Assembly: GCF_009856295.1 (NCBI RefSeq)
Contig: NZ_WMEU01000007.1
Coordinates: 62,001-126,000, forward strand
Origin: Pontibacillus yanchengensis
Lineage (GTDB): Bacteria; Bacillota; Bacilli; Bacillales; BH030062
Direction of reading: 5' to 3'
DNA length: 64,000 nt
Shown here: positions 1-7,663 of the stretch, in pieces
Numbering within the stretch: the first letter of the stretch is position 1
Layout of the letters: every line of letters begins with the position of its first letter
Translations under genes and position numbers: made by a program
The notes under the pieces: generated by a model
Database searches by the model: none
What the model was told of the DNA's origin: nothing
What the model saw: the letters and a program-made list of their open reading frames with translations, nothing else

Positions 1-695
1 ATGTGGCTTATGGACTTACCTTCCAAAAGATTAAAAAGGAAGAACGGGGTAAACAAGCACAGGAATTCATTGAAAAAGTCGGGTTGAAAGGCTATGAGAA
101 AAGCTTCCCCCACGAATTGTCAGGAGGCCAACAACAACGAGTTTCCTTGGCCCGTTCGCTTGCTATATCACCGGATCTAATCTTATTAGACGAACCGTTT
201 AGTAGCCTTGACCCGAAGCTTCGTCATGAGATGAGAGACTGGGTTCGTAAGCTTCTGAAGTCTCAACAGATGACAGCTATCTTTGTTACACATGACCGGG
301 AGGAAGCGATGCAAATGGGGGATCGCGTTGGTGTCTTTCATGATGGAGTCTTTCAACAAATAGGCACACCTCAAGATGTTTATCGAAGTCCTGTTAACCC
401 TTTCGTTGCAACATTTTTCAGTGATTGCCTTGTATTGGATGGTCGTAAATATGTCCCAGTGTCTCATTTATATATTAGTAAAAACACTTCAAGTGATGCG
501 TACCTTCAACTGGAAGCAATTGTCCAAAATCAGGTGTTTATCCATGGAGAAACATTTTATCAACTTTGGATTGAATCCATGGGAAAACGAATCACCTTAC
601 CCAGTTCCCTTTCGTTACATGAGGGGGGAAATGTAACTATTATGGCCAACGCTGAAGCAGTTCAATTGTTTCCTGAAGTCGAAATAAAGGAATGA
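1..695 (+). CDS. ABC transporter ATP-binding protein, 5'-truncated by window edge
   Basis: ATPase subunit of an importer. The reading frame is already open at base 3 (GTG), and the first visible residues (AYGL) are the usual continuation of an ENVAYGL-type segment, so Walker A and the true start lie outside the window. Visible parts, counted from base 3: ABC signature LSGGQQQR at residues 39-46, Walker B ILLDEP about 60-65, D-loop SSLD, switch histidine in VTHDREEA about residue 97, then a C-terminal TOBE-like regulatory domain (about 135-230). This layout is that of the CUT1/iron/spermidine-type importer ATPases. The stop overlaps the next ATG (ATGA), so it is co-translated with the TVP38 gene. 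The substrate is unknown; the companion permease and binding protein would lie upstream. The order resembles E. coli ynjBCD-ynjF. Confidence 0.9.
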   Translation, partial: VAYGLTFQKIKKEERGKQAQEFIEKVGLKGYEKSFPHELSGGQQQRVSLARSLAISPDLILLDEPFSSLDPKLRHEMRDWVRKLLKSQQMTAIFVTHDREEAMQMGDRVGVFHDGVFQQIGTPQDVYRSPVNPFVATFFSDCLVLDGRKYVPVSHLYISKNTSSDAYLQLEAIVQNQVFIHGETFYQLWIESMGKRITLPSSLSLHEGGNVTIMANAEAVQLFPEVEIKE

Positions 696-1351
696 TTAAA
701 ATGAAACAGTGGAAAAATTGGATTAAACCAGCCATCGTAATTCTATTATTCTTGTTAGCAGCATACATTGTGCGATTTGAGCTCAATATAGGAAAAGAAG
801 CAATTAAAGACTTCATTTTATCATTTGGTGTTTGGGGACCACTTATATTCTTTTTACTGTATGCACTAGGTCCGATAGTCTTCTTCCCTACTTCGGTCAT
901 GTCCCTCGCTGCCGGCCTTGTATATGGTGTATTTCCAGGAGTCATTTATATTTTACTTGGTGCTACAGGTGCTGCTGCTACAGGGTACGTAATGGCACGA
1001 TATTTTGGAGATTCGTTACTAAAGTTTCACACATTTAAATGGTCAGATCAAATTTATGAGAAAGTACAAGAACGTGGTTTTTTATATGTGCTTGTGTTAA
1101 GACTCATTCCCATTATGGGCTTCGACATTTTAAGTTATATTTCTGGTATAGCTCGTGTGAAATTTGGTTCTTTTATTCTAGCAAGTTTTCTAGGAATGAT
1201 GCCTGGTACATTTGCTTATGCCTTTCTTGGTTCGAGTATTGGGGAAGGTGATTCAAGCAAGATTGCAATCGGAATTGGTTTTTTCGTATTACTAATGTTC
1301 ATCACATATCTACTTCGCAATCGTGTGAAAAGATGGCTCGGTTTATCCTAA
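692..1351 (+). CDS. TVP38/TMEM64 (SNARE-associated/DedA-like) membrane protein
   Basis: Integral membrane protein of 219 residues with about five or six hydrophobic segments. The family-typical block GPIVFFPTSVMSLAAGLVYG (about residues 60-79) and the GYVMARYFGDS stretch near residue 105 mark it as TVP38/TMEM64. Distant DedA relatives move undecaprenyl phosphate or other lipids across the membrane; for this protein that role is inference. It starts in a 4-bp ATGA overlap with the ABC ATPase and ends 15 bp before a phosphatidyltransferase, so it belongs to the same operon. An alternative ATG nine bases downstream (701) is equally possible. Confidence 0.88.
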   Translation: MIKMKQWKNWIKPAIVILLFLLAAYIVRFELNIGKEAIKDFILSFGVWGPLIFFLLYALGPIVFFPTSVMSLAAGLVYGVFPGVIYILLGATGAAATGYVMARYFGDSLLKFHTFKWSDQIYEKVQERGFLYVLVLRLIPIMGFDILSYISGIARVKFGSFILASFLGMMPGTFAYAFLGSSIGEGDSSKIAIGIGFFVLLMFITYLLRNRVKRWLGLS

Positions 1352-1366
1352 TAAGGAGGTGCTCCT

Positions 1367-1948
1367 ATGTTAGACACACATGCTCGCAAATATGTTCAAC
1401 CTTCTATTGAACATACATCAAAATGGCTCACGAAAAGAGGGCTTACTCCTAACCAAGTTACCGTTATCGCCTTTATCATCGGTGTTTCTGCTGGAGTGCT
1501 GTATGGATCTGGGCTACCCATTGTAGCTGTTTTAGCTCTGTGGTTATCAGGCTTCCTAGATGCTGTAGACGGCACGATGGCTCGGATGACACAACCATCT
1601 GGCTTTGGAACCGTTATGGATATCACATTCGATCGGGTGGTAGAGATTAGTATTATCTTAGGGATAGCTTATGTTCATCCAGAAATGTTGTGGCCGCTCC
1701 TCTTATTAAGCGTGTCGATTATTTTTTCTATGACAATCTTTTTAACAGTAGGAGCTGTCTCCGATAAACAAGGTGTAAAATCCTTTTATTATCAGACGGG
1801 TTTAGCAGAGCGTTCAGAAGGATTCATTCTATTTAGTATTATGATGTTGTTTCCATCCATATTGCTATGGTCTACGTTGGCCTTCTTTATTATAGAACTG
1901 TACACGGGGCTCCAACGATTTATGGAAGCAAAACGGATTTTGTCATAA
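1367..1948 (+). CDS. CDP-alcohol phosphatidyltransferase family protein
   Basis: Membrane enzyme of 193 residues that would transfer a phosphatidyl or similar group from a CDP-linked donor to an alcohol acceptor. The signature is clear at about residues 66-91: DAVDG, then AR, then G-x3-D-x3-D-R. The spacing between AR and the G is seven residues, one fewer than in PgsA-type enzymes. Five or six hydrophobic segments surround it. An AAGGAGG ribosome site lies a few bases before the ATG. It sits between the TVP38 gene and a flavoprotein gene with short gaps. E. coli YnjF, a member of the same family, is also encoded beside an ABC importer. Donor and acceptor cannot be told from sequence. Confidence 0.88.
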   Translation: MLDTHARKYVQPSIEHTSKWLTKRGLTPNQVTVIAFIIGVSAGVLYGSGLPIVAVLALWLSGFLDAVDGTMARMTQPSGFGTVMDITFDRVVEISIILGIAYVHPEMLWPLLLLSVSIIFSMTIFLTVGAVSDKQGVKSFYYQTGLAERSEGFILFSIMMLFPSILLWSTLAFFIIELYTGLQRFMEAKRILS

Positions 1949-1961
1949 AGGAGAGGGTATT

Positions 1962-3386
1962 GTGAAAAAATATGATCTTATTGTAGTAGGTGGCGGTGCT
2001 GGAGGGTTAACTGTTGCAGCAGGTGCTGCCTCTCTTGGTGCAAACGTAGCATTAGTCGAAAAACGCGATGACCTAGGCGGGGATTGCCTTCACTTTGGGT
2101 GCGTTCCATCAAAAGCCCTAATTGAAGCAGCAAATGAGGTGTATCATGCTCGAAATGTACAAGCCTATGGCATTCATGCTTCTGGTGAGGTTGACTTGAA
2201 AGCTATTAATGATCGAGTGAAGGCTTCCGTTGATCACATTCAGGAACACGATGATATTGACCGCTTCAAAGAATTAGGAATCGACGTCTATCTAGGTGGA
2301 GCTTCTTTTGCTACCGATCACGAAATACAAGTCGAGGGCCATGAGAATATTTACGGGAAACGTATTGTCATTTCAACAGGGTCCCGCCCTAATGTACCAT
2401 CTATTGAAGGCTTAGAAGAGACAGGCTATATTACAAATGAATCAGCCTTCAACCTTGAACAACTACCGCAAAAATTAGTGTTTATTGGCGGCGGACCAAT
2501 CGGATTAGAGCTAGCTCAAGCATACTCTAGACTTGGTTCTGAAGTTACCGTACTAGAAGCAGGACCACATCTACTAGGAAAAGAAGACCAAGACATTCAA
2601 AATACCGCACAAAGTATGCTTGAACAAGAATTGAATGTCATCACAAATGCACGCGTTTCAAAAACGTCTCGACACGATGAAAAAAATTATGTGCACTACA
2701 CTATAGGCGATGAAGATCATGTTATCGAAGCTGATCAAATCTTCTTAGCTGTTGGCCGAAAACCTAACACAGACAACCTGCAACTAGAAAACACAGGTGT
2801 GGAAATGGATGAAAAAGGTCATGTCAAAGTAGACGACACCCTAAGATCCTCCGTTCCACATATCTTCGCTGTTGGAGATGTGAATGGTGGATTGTATTTC
2901 ACCCACGTTGCAGGCTATGAAGGCAAAACCGTCGTACAAAATGCCCTATACGGCTTAAAACGAAAAGTTTCCTACGACAACATTCCATGGAACACCTATA
3001 CAACACCAGAAATATTCCATTACGGCCTAACCCAAAAAAAAGCACAAGTAAAGCATGGCGACGTCATGATCTATAAAACAGAACTCGACCAAGTAGACCG
3101 CTTCGTAGCAGACCATGCCACCAATGGATTCATTAAGATCATTACAGATACAAAAGGAAACATAGTAGGCGCACACGCTATCGGAAAAGGCGCAGGAGAC
3201 TGGATGCAAGTCGTCGTTCTAGCAGTAGAGAAAGGCATGAAAATCGGAGACCTATCCAACATGATCTACCCATACCCAAACCACACTGCCTCCATCGAAA
3301 ACGCCAGCAACCAATACTGGAGAGCCAAACTCTTCAATGGCGTCATCCCAAAACTATCCAAAACCTTTATACGATGGTTTAGGTAA
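1962..3386 (+). CDS. Mercuric-reductase/lipoamide-dehydrogenase-like FAD disulfide oxidoreductase
   Basis: Soluble flavoprotein of 474 residues, class I pyridine nucleotide-disulfide oxidoreductase. It shows an N-terminal FAD Rossmann motif GGGAGG (10-15), the redox-active pair C42-x4-C47 in GGDCLHFGC, a second dinucleotide motif GGGPIGLELA (about 177-186), and FAVGDV before the dimerisation domain. The C-terminal region has YPNHTASIE where lipoamide dehydrogenase carries HPTxxE, so it is not a true Lpd, and no N-terminal heavy-metal domain argues against a true MerA. The GTG start at 1962 follows AAAGGAGAGGG. It is the last gene of the ABC/TVP38/CDP-alcohol operon; TVP38 and this flavoprotein type are neighbours in several phyla. 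The thiol substrate is unknown. The 3' third has AC-rich codon use. Confidence 0.85.
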   Translation: MKKYDLIVVGGGAGGLTVAAGAASLGANVALVEKRDDLGGDCLHFGCVPSKALIEAANEVYHARNVQAYGIHASGEVDLKAINDRVKASVDHIQEHDDIDRFKELGIDVYLGGASFATDHEIQVEGHENIYGKRIVISTGSRPNVPSIEGLEETGYITNESAFNLEQLPQKLVFIGGGPIGLELAQAYSRLGSEVTVLEAGPHLLGKEDQDIQNTAQSMLEQELNVITNARVSKTSRHDEKNYVHYTIGDEDHVIEADQIFLAVGRKPNTDNLQLENTGVEMDEKGHVKVDDTLRSSVPHIFAVGDVNGGLYFTHVAGYEGKTVVQNALYGLKRKVSYDNIPWNTYTTPEIFHYGLTQKKAQVKHGDVMIYKTELDQVDRFVADHATNGFIKIITDTKGNIVGAHAIGKGAGDWMQVVVLAVEKGMKIGDLSNMIYPYPNHTASIENASNQYWRAKLFNGVIPKLSKTFIRWFR

Positions 3387-3387
3387 G

Positions 3388-3710
3388 ATCAAAAGCGCAA
3401 GCGCCTTGGTCACCCCCGACAGGCTTAAGGCAAGCCTCGAAGTGGCGTTTTTTGCCACAGCGAGGATTGACTTAAGACCCCGAGGGGGTAGGCGCTGGAG
3501 CTGGACGTGGACAGAAAGCGGAGGCGACTGCTTAGCTCCGTACGCATAAGTAAGATTTTCGTAAGAGGCGTTTAGCCTCTGGAGAAAAGATTGCTTATGA
3601 CGCTAGGAGCTAGGAGGCGCCCCGGTAGCGACGTATGTGCTGGACTGAACCGTAGGAGATAAAGGAAACACAAAGAACGAAGTGATTCGATGTTGATTTG
3701 TTGGAGTCCA
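3388..3710 (+). repeat. Dispersed intergenic repeat, copy R1 (long hairpin variant)
   Basis: Fills the 357-base space between the flavoprotein and the Crp/Fnr gene. It starts with AAAAGCGCAAGCGCC (3391-3405), which later copies share. It then has a long imperfect hairpin (about 3410-3490) with arms ACCCCC/GGGGGT, CTTAAG/CTTAAG, CCTCG/CGAGG and GTGGC/GCCAC around a T-run. Next come GGCGCTGGAGCTGGACGTGG (about 3491-3510) and, near 3650-3705, a block shared with R8 around CGTAGGAGATAAAGGAAAC. The open frame at 3337-3549 runs through this repeat and is not a gene. Confidence 0.8.
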
Positions 3711-3743
3711 AACAGGCGAAAACAAAGAAAGTTGGATGTACTT

Positions 3744-4424
3744 TTATACATCCAGCAACTCTTTCGTCTTTTCCGCATTCACAGAAAAATGTTGTATCCC
3801 TTTTTTAATATAGCCTTCTTTTTTTAATTGGCTAATGATAGCGCTTGTCGTTTCTCTTGTGGAACCAATCATATTGGCCAAGTCATGATGTGTTAATTTC
3901 ATCTCAATGGTTTGCCATTCATTTTTCCGTCGACCAGTTTTCTCACTAAGCATTAGTAGTAAATACAGCAACCTATTTTTCACATCACTTAACGCTATTT
4001 TTTCACTAATCGTGTACACTTCTTTAAGCCTGGTCGATAGAATATCAATTAACTTTAAAGCAATATTGGAATTAGTTTGAATGAATTGTTCAAAGTCTTC
4101 GTTACTTAAAATACACAGATATGTATCCGTCATGGCTTCTGCGTAAATTTCATTATCTGTAAGTGACATCGTAGAAGTTTCACCAAAGATATTCCCATCC
4201 ACTAGTATATCTACCGTAAACTGTTTACCTTGAGAATTCATACGATACAAACGCACTTGCCCTTGTTTAAGTAAAAATAAAGCTTCAATCGGGGATTCTG
4301 GTGATAAGATAAGCGTTCCTTTTTTAACAGGTTTCATCTCACTCATTTCATCTACGACCATTAGCTCTTCTTTCGGTAGTTCATCAAATAAACTGATTTG
4401 GGAGAGCATTAGTAATTTATCCAC
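3744..4424 (-). CDS. Crp/Fnr family transcriptional regulator
   Basis: Protein of 226 residues with an N-terminal cyclic-nucleotide-binding-like beta-roll (about 1-120), a dimerisation helix, and a C-terminal Crp-type winged helix (about 150-220) whose recognition helix is GSTRETTSAIISQLKKEG. There is no obvious Fnr-type cluster of N-terminal cysteines, so an iron-sulfur O2 sensor is unlikely. It is divergent from a glutaredoxin gene across a 54-base gap, so it may control that gene and itself. The ligand is unknown. Confidence 0.88.
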   Translation of the reverse strand: MDKLLMLSQISLFDELPKEELMVVDEMSEMKPVKKGTLILSPESPIEALFLLKQGQVRLYRMNSQGKQFTVDILVDGNIFGETSTMSLTDNEIYAEAMTDTYLCILSNEDFEQFIQTNSNIALKLIDILSTRLKEVYTISEKIALSDVKNRLLYLLLMLSEKTGRRKNEWQTIEMKLTHHDLANMIGSTRETTSAIISQLKKEGYIKKGIQHFSVNAEKTKELLDV

Positions 4425-4478
4425 TATCCATCACCTCTTTTTTGTTTTGTCACATTAGAGAATAAGGAGGGCCACATC

Positions 4479-4706
4479 ATGAATCTACTTTACACAATGG
4501 ACGGTTGCAAAAACTGTTTTAAAGCAAAAAAACATTTACAGGATCTAAACATTAGTTTTGAAGAAGTAAACATTTTACAAGAACCTAATTCTCATCAAAG
4601 ATTAAAAGAACTCGTTGGAGAGGTTTACGCTCCAGTTTATGTAACCGATCAAGATGTTTTTAAAGGTTTAGACATATTGAATTACGATACAAAGAACCTT
4701 CGCTAA
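4479..4706 (+). CDS. Glutaredoxin-like protein
   Basis: A 75-residue thioredoxin-fold protein. The redox motif C10-K-N-C13 follows the first strand (LLYTMDG), and YAPVYV at about 50-55 carries the residue where the cis-proline region falls, as in NrdH/YruB-type glutaredoxins. AAGGAGG lies just before the ATG. It is divergent from the Crp/Fnr gene. The C terminus is short and may have lost the final helix. It probably reduces protein disulfides in the cytoplasm; the partner is unknown. Confidence 0.8.
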   Translation: MNLLYTMDGCKNCFKAKKHLQDLNISFEEVNILQEPNSHQRLKELVGEVYAPVYVTDQDVFKGLDILNYDTKNLR

Positions 4707-4748
4707 TAGCGTAGGTTTACATATAGTATAATCTAGGGGTAATGAAAT

Positions 4749-5180
4749 ATGAATAGCCATAACGAACAAGACATTATTATTGCTAAAAATACTATGGCGC
4801 AACAAAAAGAAACCATCTCATCCTTTTTGGATATTGCCGAGTCTATTGTAAAACAAACCAACCAGATAACTCAGACATCTACTTCTATCAACAACAATCT
4901 AGATGTAGCTGCGGAGAAAACTACGGAAGGTACACACATTTCACGAAAGAGATGCAAGAAATACAACAGTTTTCCTCTGTATTGCTAGAAAAGGTGAAGA
5001 TTCTATCCTCCCTATTAAAAGCATTAACAGATATCATTTCAACCCTTCAAAAAATCTCTTCCCAAACTTGCCCTTAACGCTTCCATAGAAGCAGCTCGAG
5101 CTGGAAATACAGGTCGAGGTTTTAGTGTTGTTGAGCAAGAAGTTCATAAGCTCTCCGAAGAAAGCCATGAAGCAACAGAA
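4749..5180 (+). pseudogene. Broken methyl-accepting chemotaxis protein (soluble, C-terminal half)
   Basis: The opening frame (MNSHNEQDIIIAKNTM..., 79 codons) is a coiled-coil receptor segment that ends early. After a frame change the receptor tip is plain in another frame: [20 protein letters not shown] followed by [17 protein letters not shown] (about 5070-5180). The NLL residues that should precede ALN are missing at about 5065-5071, which shows a small deletion. The end of the receptor is gone and the frame runs straight into an SDR fragment. It is not functional as written. Confidence 0.8.
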
Positions 5181-5360
5181 ACGAATGATGCTGGAACCGG
5201 AAAAGTGAATGCCGCAGCTGAAGTAACCAGAGATGAGATCCCGCGTAAAGACGTGGCGAAAGTGATTGTAGAGAATCTTAATAACGACAGTCTGATCAAT
5301 AAAGAATTTCAGGTGACCAAAGGGGATACCCCTATTTTAGACGCGCTGAAAACCATCTAA
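5181..5360 (+). pseudogene. C-terminal remnant of an atypical SDR (NAD(P)H-binding, YhfK-like)
   Basis: In the same frame as the chemotaxis tip, about 58 codons read [20 protein letters not shown], then [12 protein letters not shown], and end [16 protein letters not shown]. This is the C-terminal third of a NAD(P)-binding atypical SDR, where GTGKV, EIPR-DVA and the GDTPI-AL ending are usual. The Rossmann domain is absent. The base composition changes to more GC-rich here. Most likely a deletion or insertion fused two dead gene ends. Confidence 0.72.
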
Positions 5361-5369
5361 ACAAACAAA

Positions 5370-5406
5370 ACCCTGTCCGATTCGTAAGGTCGGACAGGGT
5401 TTTTTG
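5370..5406 (+). terminator. Rho-independent terminator after the SDR remnant
   Basis: Perfect 11-bp arms ACCCTGTCCGA/TCGGACAGGGT with a 9-base loop and a T-run. It lies right after the SDR remnant's stop and is probably that lost gene's own terminator. Confidence 0.9.
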
Positions 5407-5408
5407 CT

Positions 5409-6128
5409 TTATTTTTTGTGACGGTCGGAGCGTGTTTCAGTCGCATTGTGATCGTGATCAGTCTGGTTGTCATGTATTTCAGGATTGAATGGTTCTTCTT
5501 GTGCATGGTGATTTCCTTGATTGTTATCGTAGTGCTCACTTTGCCCGTGGTGGTCTTGGTGCTTATGGTGTCCGTGGTCGTTCTGGACGTGCTCCGGATA
5601 CATGGAACTGTTTTCTGTACGGTTTGATATGAACGTGCGATATACTTGCTCCGCATGTTTTTCTGCAGCTTCAACGAGTACGATGATTTTTCCGTCCTTC
5701 AAATGACCTTCGTACTGTTTTGCCTGCTCTTTCGGCATACCCATACCTACGAGGGCACCGACGATTCCACCGCCACCGGCTCCGACTCCTGCCCCCGTCA
5801 GAGCAGAAGCGAGAGGTCCTGCTGCGGCGATTTGACCGACTCCGGGAATGGCAAGAAGGCCAAGGCCGACTACAAGACCGCTGAGTCCCCCGAGCACTCC
5901 ACCGGAGGCAGCACCAATTCCTGCTCCTTTACCGGCATTTTCCCCGCGACCGCCTCTATTCGAGGTGACACTTGTTTTGGTTTCATCTTCTAGTACATTC
6001 ACTTTGTTTTTGTCCTGGGCAAAAACGGAAATGTCATTCACTTTGTACCCGTGTTTCGTTAATCCCTGAATAGCTCTTTCTGCATCTCCGACGTGTGAGA
6101 ACACGCCGCCGATCAAGTGACTGGCCAT
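5409..6128 (-). CDS. General stress protein 17M-like protein with histidine-rich tail
   Basis: Protein of 239 residues. Residues 1-70 form the GSP17M/YflT-type domain (GGVFSHVGDAERAIQGLTKHGY...ISVFAQD). About 71-145 is a Gly/Ala-rich hydrophobic pair of segments, a glycine-zipper-like hairpin. About 146-172 is a second alpha-beta half (HLKDGKIIVLVEAAEKHAEQVY). The last 60 or so residues are extremely rich in His, Asp, Asn and Gln (HGHHKHQDHHGQ and similar) and look disordered and metal-binding. An AGGAGGAATT ribosome site precedes the ATG. Relatives are sigma-B stress proteins in B. subtilis; the histidine tail is an addition I do not know from them. Codon use matches the following yko genes. 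Confidence 0.8.
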   Translation of the reverse strand: MASHLIGGVFSHVGDAERAIQGLTKHGYKVNDISVFAQDKNKVNVLEDETKTSVTSNRGGRGENAGKGAGIGAASGGVLGGLSGLVVGLGLLAIPGVGQIAAAGPLASALTGAGVGAGGGGIVGALVGMGMPKEQAKQYEGHLKDGKIIVLVEAAEKHAEQVYRTFISNRTENSSMYPEHVQNDHGHHKHQDHHGQSEHYDNNQGNHHAQEEPFNPEIHDNQTDHDHNATETRSDRHKK

Positions 6129-6310
6129 GATAATTCCTCCTTTAAATTCTAACCTGCTGAACGATACCCGCGAACAGGTTGAATATGCAGCGACAACCTA
6201 AAAACAGGAAAAACGACCCACGGAAATGGCTGAAATAAAGAGGTTTACAAAAAATTCAGACTGATATATGATAACAGACAAAGAACAAAAAAACTGCATA
6301 CCGATTGATG

Positions 6311-6393
6311 CACTAGGGGAGCCATACGTGGCTGAGAAGAACACAGTTCTGACCCTTTGAACCCGATCTGGATAATACCAGCGTGGGGAAGTG
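6311..6393 (+). ncRNA. TPP riboswitch (THI element)
   Basis: The aptamer core is directly readable: GGGGAGCC, GGCTGAGA, ACCCTTTGAACC, GATCTGGATAATACCAGCG and TGGGGAAGTG in the canonical order, closed by CAC/GTG. It senses thiamine pyrophosphate and precedes a terminator and ykoFEDC, so it should shut the operon when TPP is plentiful. Confidence 0.97.
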
Positions 6394-6429
6394 CGGTCTG
6401 AGTGATAACACAAACTCTTTTTGATAGAC

Positions 6430-6472
6430 AGACTGCATCCCACGACCGGGTGCAGTCTTTTTGTTTTTTAAA
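6430..6472 (+). terminator. Leader terminator controlled by the TPP riboswitch
   Basis: Arms GACTGCATCC/GGGTGCAGTC (one T-G pair) are followed by TTTTTGTTTTTT, 37 bases after the aptamer and 20 before ykoF. The position fits a TPP-induced expression-platform terminator. Confidence 0.9.
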
Positions 6473-6491
6473 TCAGAAGGAGGAATTATAG

Positions 6492-7088
6492 ATGAGTCAA
6501 CAGTGCGGAAATTCAAGGATTGCAGGGTGTTCGTTTTCGGTGCATCCGATGACTGACCAGTTCGTGGAATATATCAAAGGAAGTCTGAAAGAAACGGACA
6601 CATCGAATGTTTGGATGGATACTGACGAAGTGACGACAACGGTCCGCGGGGAAATCGAGCATGTTTTCGATGTTACAAGAGCTGTGTTTTTGAGAATTGC
6701 TAAGACCGGTGTACACACGGCATTCAATGCCACGTATTCCATCGGGTGTCCGGGAGATTCTGCAGGAGATCAGTACACAGGGGACATCGGTGAGCCTGCC
6801 AATGGTCTTCATGAGGTGAAACAGCATACCAGTGCAAAGTTTTCCCTTTATCCTATGGGCGGTGGGGATTATATGGAAGTCATTTACCGGGAAATAGACA
6901 GGATGAAAGAGAAAGGAATTGATGTGTCTGCCGTTCATTATGCAACGAAACTATCTGGAGATGTGAATGATACGTTCCATGGTTTGGAGGATGTATTCCG
7001 GGAAACGGAAAGAAGCGGATCTTCTCATACCGTAATGACAGTGACGATGTCGGCAAACAGTCCGTCTCAGAAAGAGGAGCAGTCATGA
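6492..7088 (+). CDS. ykoF: Thiamine/HMP-binding protein YkoF
   Basis: Cytoplasmic protein of 198 residues with tandem ferredoxin-like YkoF domains. In B. subtilis YkoF binds the hydroxymethylpyrimidine moiety of thiamine. It opens with the family's CGNSRIAGCSFSVHPMTDQF segment, and the second repeat begins about residue 115 (AKFSLYPMGGGDYMEVIYRE). AAGGAGGAATTATAG precedes the ATG. It is first gene of the TPP-riboswitch operon and overlaps ykoE by 4 bp. Codon use is more GC-rich than in the flanks. Confidence 0.95.
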   Translation: MSQQCGNSRIAGCSFSVHPMTDQFVEYIKGSLKETDTSNVWMDTDEVTTTVRGEIEHVFDVTRAVFLRIAKTGVHTAFNATYSIGCPGDSAGDQYTGDIGEPANGLHEVKQHTSAKFSLYPMGGGDYMEVIYREIDRMKEKGIDVSAVHYATKLSGDVNDTFHGLEDVFRETERSGSSHTVMTVTMSANSPSQKEEQS

Positions 7089-7663
7089 AAAACTGGAAGT
7101 TGAAAGAAATCGTGGTCATGTCCGTGCTTTCGGTAGTTTTCGCTGTCGTCTACCTGGCTTTTCTTCCTGTCGGAAAGGTGCTCGTGGGATTTTTCGGTCC
7201 AATCGGCTATGATTTCATTTTCGGCATCTGGTTCATCGTTTCGATCATTGCCGCCTATATCATTCGGAAACCGGGAGCTGCTTTTCTTTCGGAAACGATT
7301 GCGGCAACAGTGGAAGTGCTGCTTGGAAATGCGGTAGGGCCGATGCTAATTATCAGCGGAATGATTCAGGGACTCGGGGCGGAAGCCGGGTTCGCTTTGA
7401 CCCGCTATCGCCGTTATGATTTATGGACACTGATGTTTGCTGGGATGATGGCCGGTGTGTTCAGTTTCGCCTGGGGGTACTTCCAATCAGGGTTTGCAGC
7501 CCTTGCCGGAGGTTATGTTCTGCTTATGTTCATCACCCGTGTCATCAGCGGTGCTCTGCTTGCAGGGGTAGCCGGCAAAGCACTAAGTGACGCATTGGCA
7601 AAAACGGGAGTGCTTTCGAGCTTTGCTTTAGGTAAAGAAAAACGGAAGAAGCATGCTGCATGA
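7085..7663 (+). CDS. ykoE: ECF transporter S component YkoE (thiamine precursor)
   Basis: Membrane substrate-binding (S) subunit of an energy-coupling-factor importer, 192 residues with about six hydrophobic segments. It has the S-component opening KEIVVMSVLSVVFAVVYLAF and the helix AFLSETIAATVEVLLGNAVG typical of YkoE. It lies between ykoF and ykoD, overlapping both (ATGA and ATGATG junctions), behind a TPP riboswitch, so thiamine or hydroxymethylpyrimidine is the expected cargo. Confidence 0.95.
   Translation: MKNWKLKEIVVMSVLSVVFAVVYLAFLPVGKVLVGFFGPIGYDFIFGIWFIVSIIAAYIIRKPGAAFLSETIAATVEVLLGNAVGPMLIISGMIQGLGAEAGFALTRYRRYDLWTLMFAGMMAGVFSFAWGYFQSGFAALAGGYVLLMFITRVISGALLAGVAGKALSDALAKTGVLSSFALGKEKRKKHAA

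Noticed and set aside
3337..3549. Open frame of 70 codons over repeat R1
   Set aside because: It starts inside the flavoprotein gene, has no ribosome site and its sequence is the repeat itself.
5357..5674. Minus-strand 105-codon frame
   Set aside because: Shadow of the His-rich coding region of the GSP17M-like gene.
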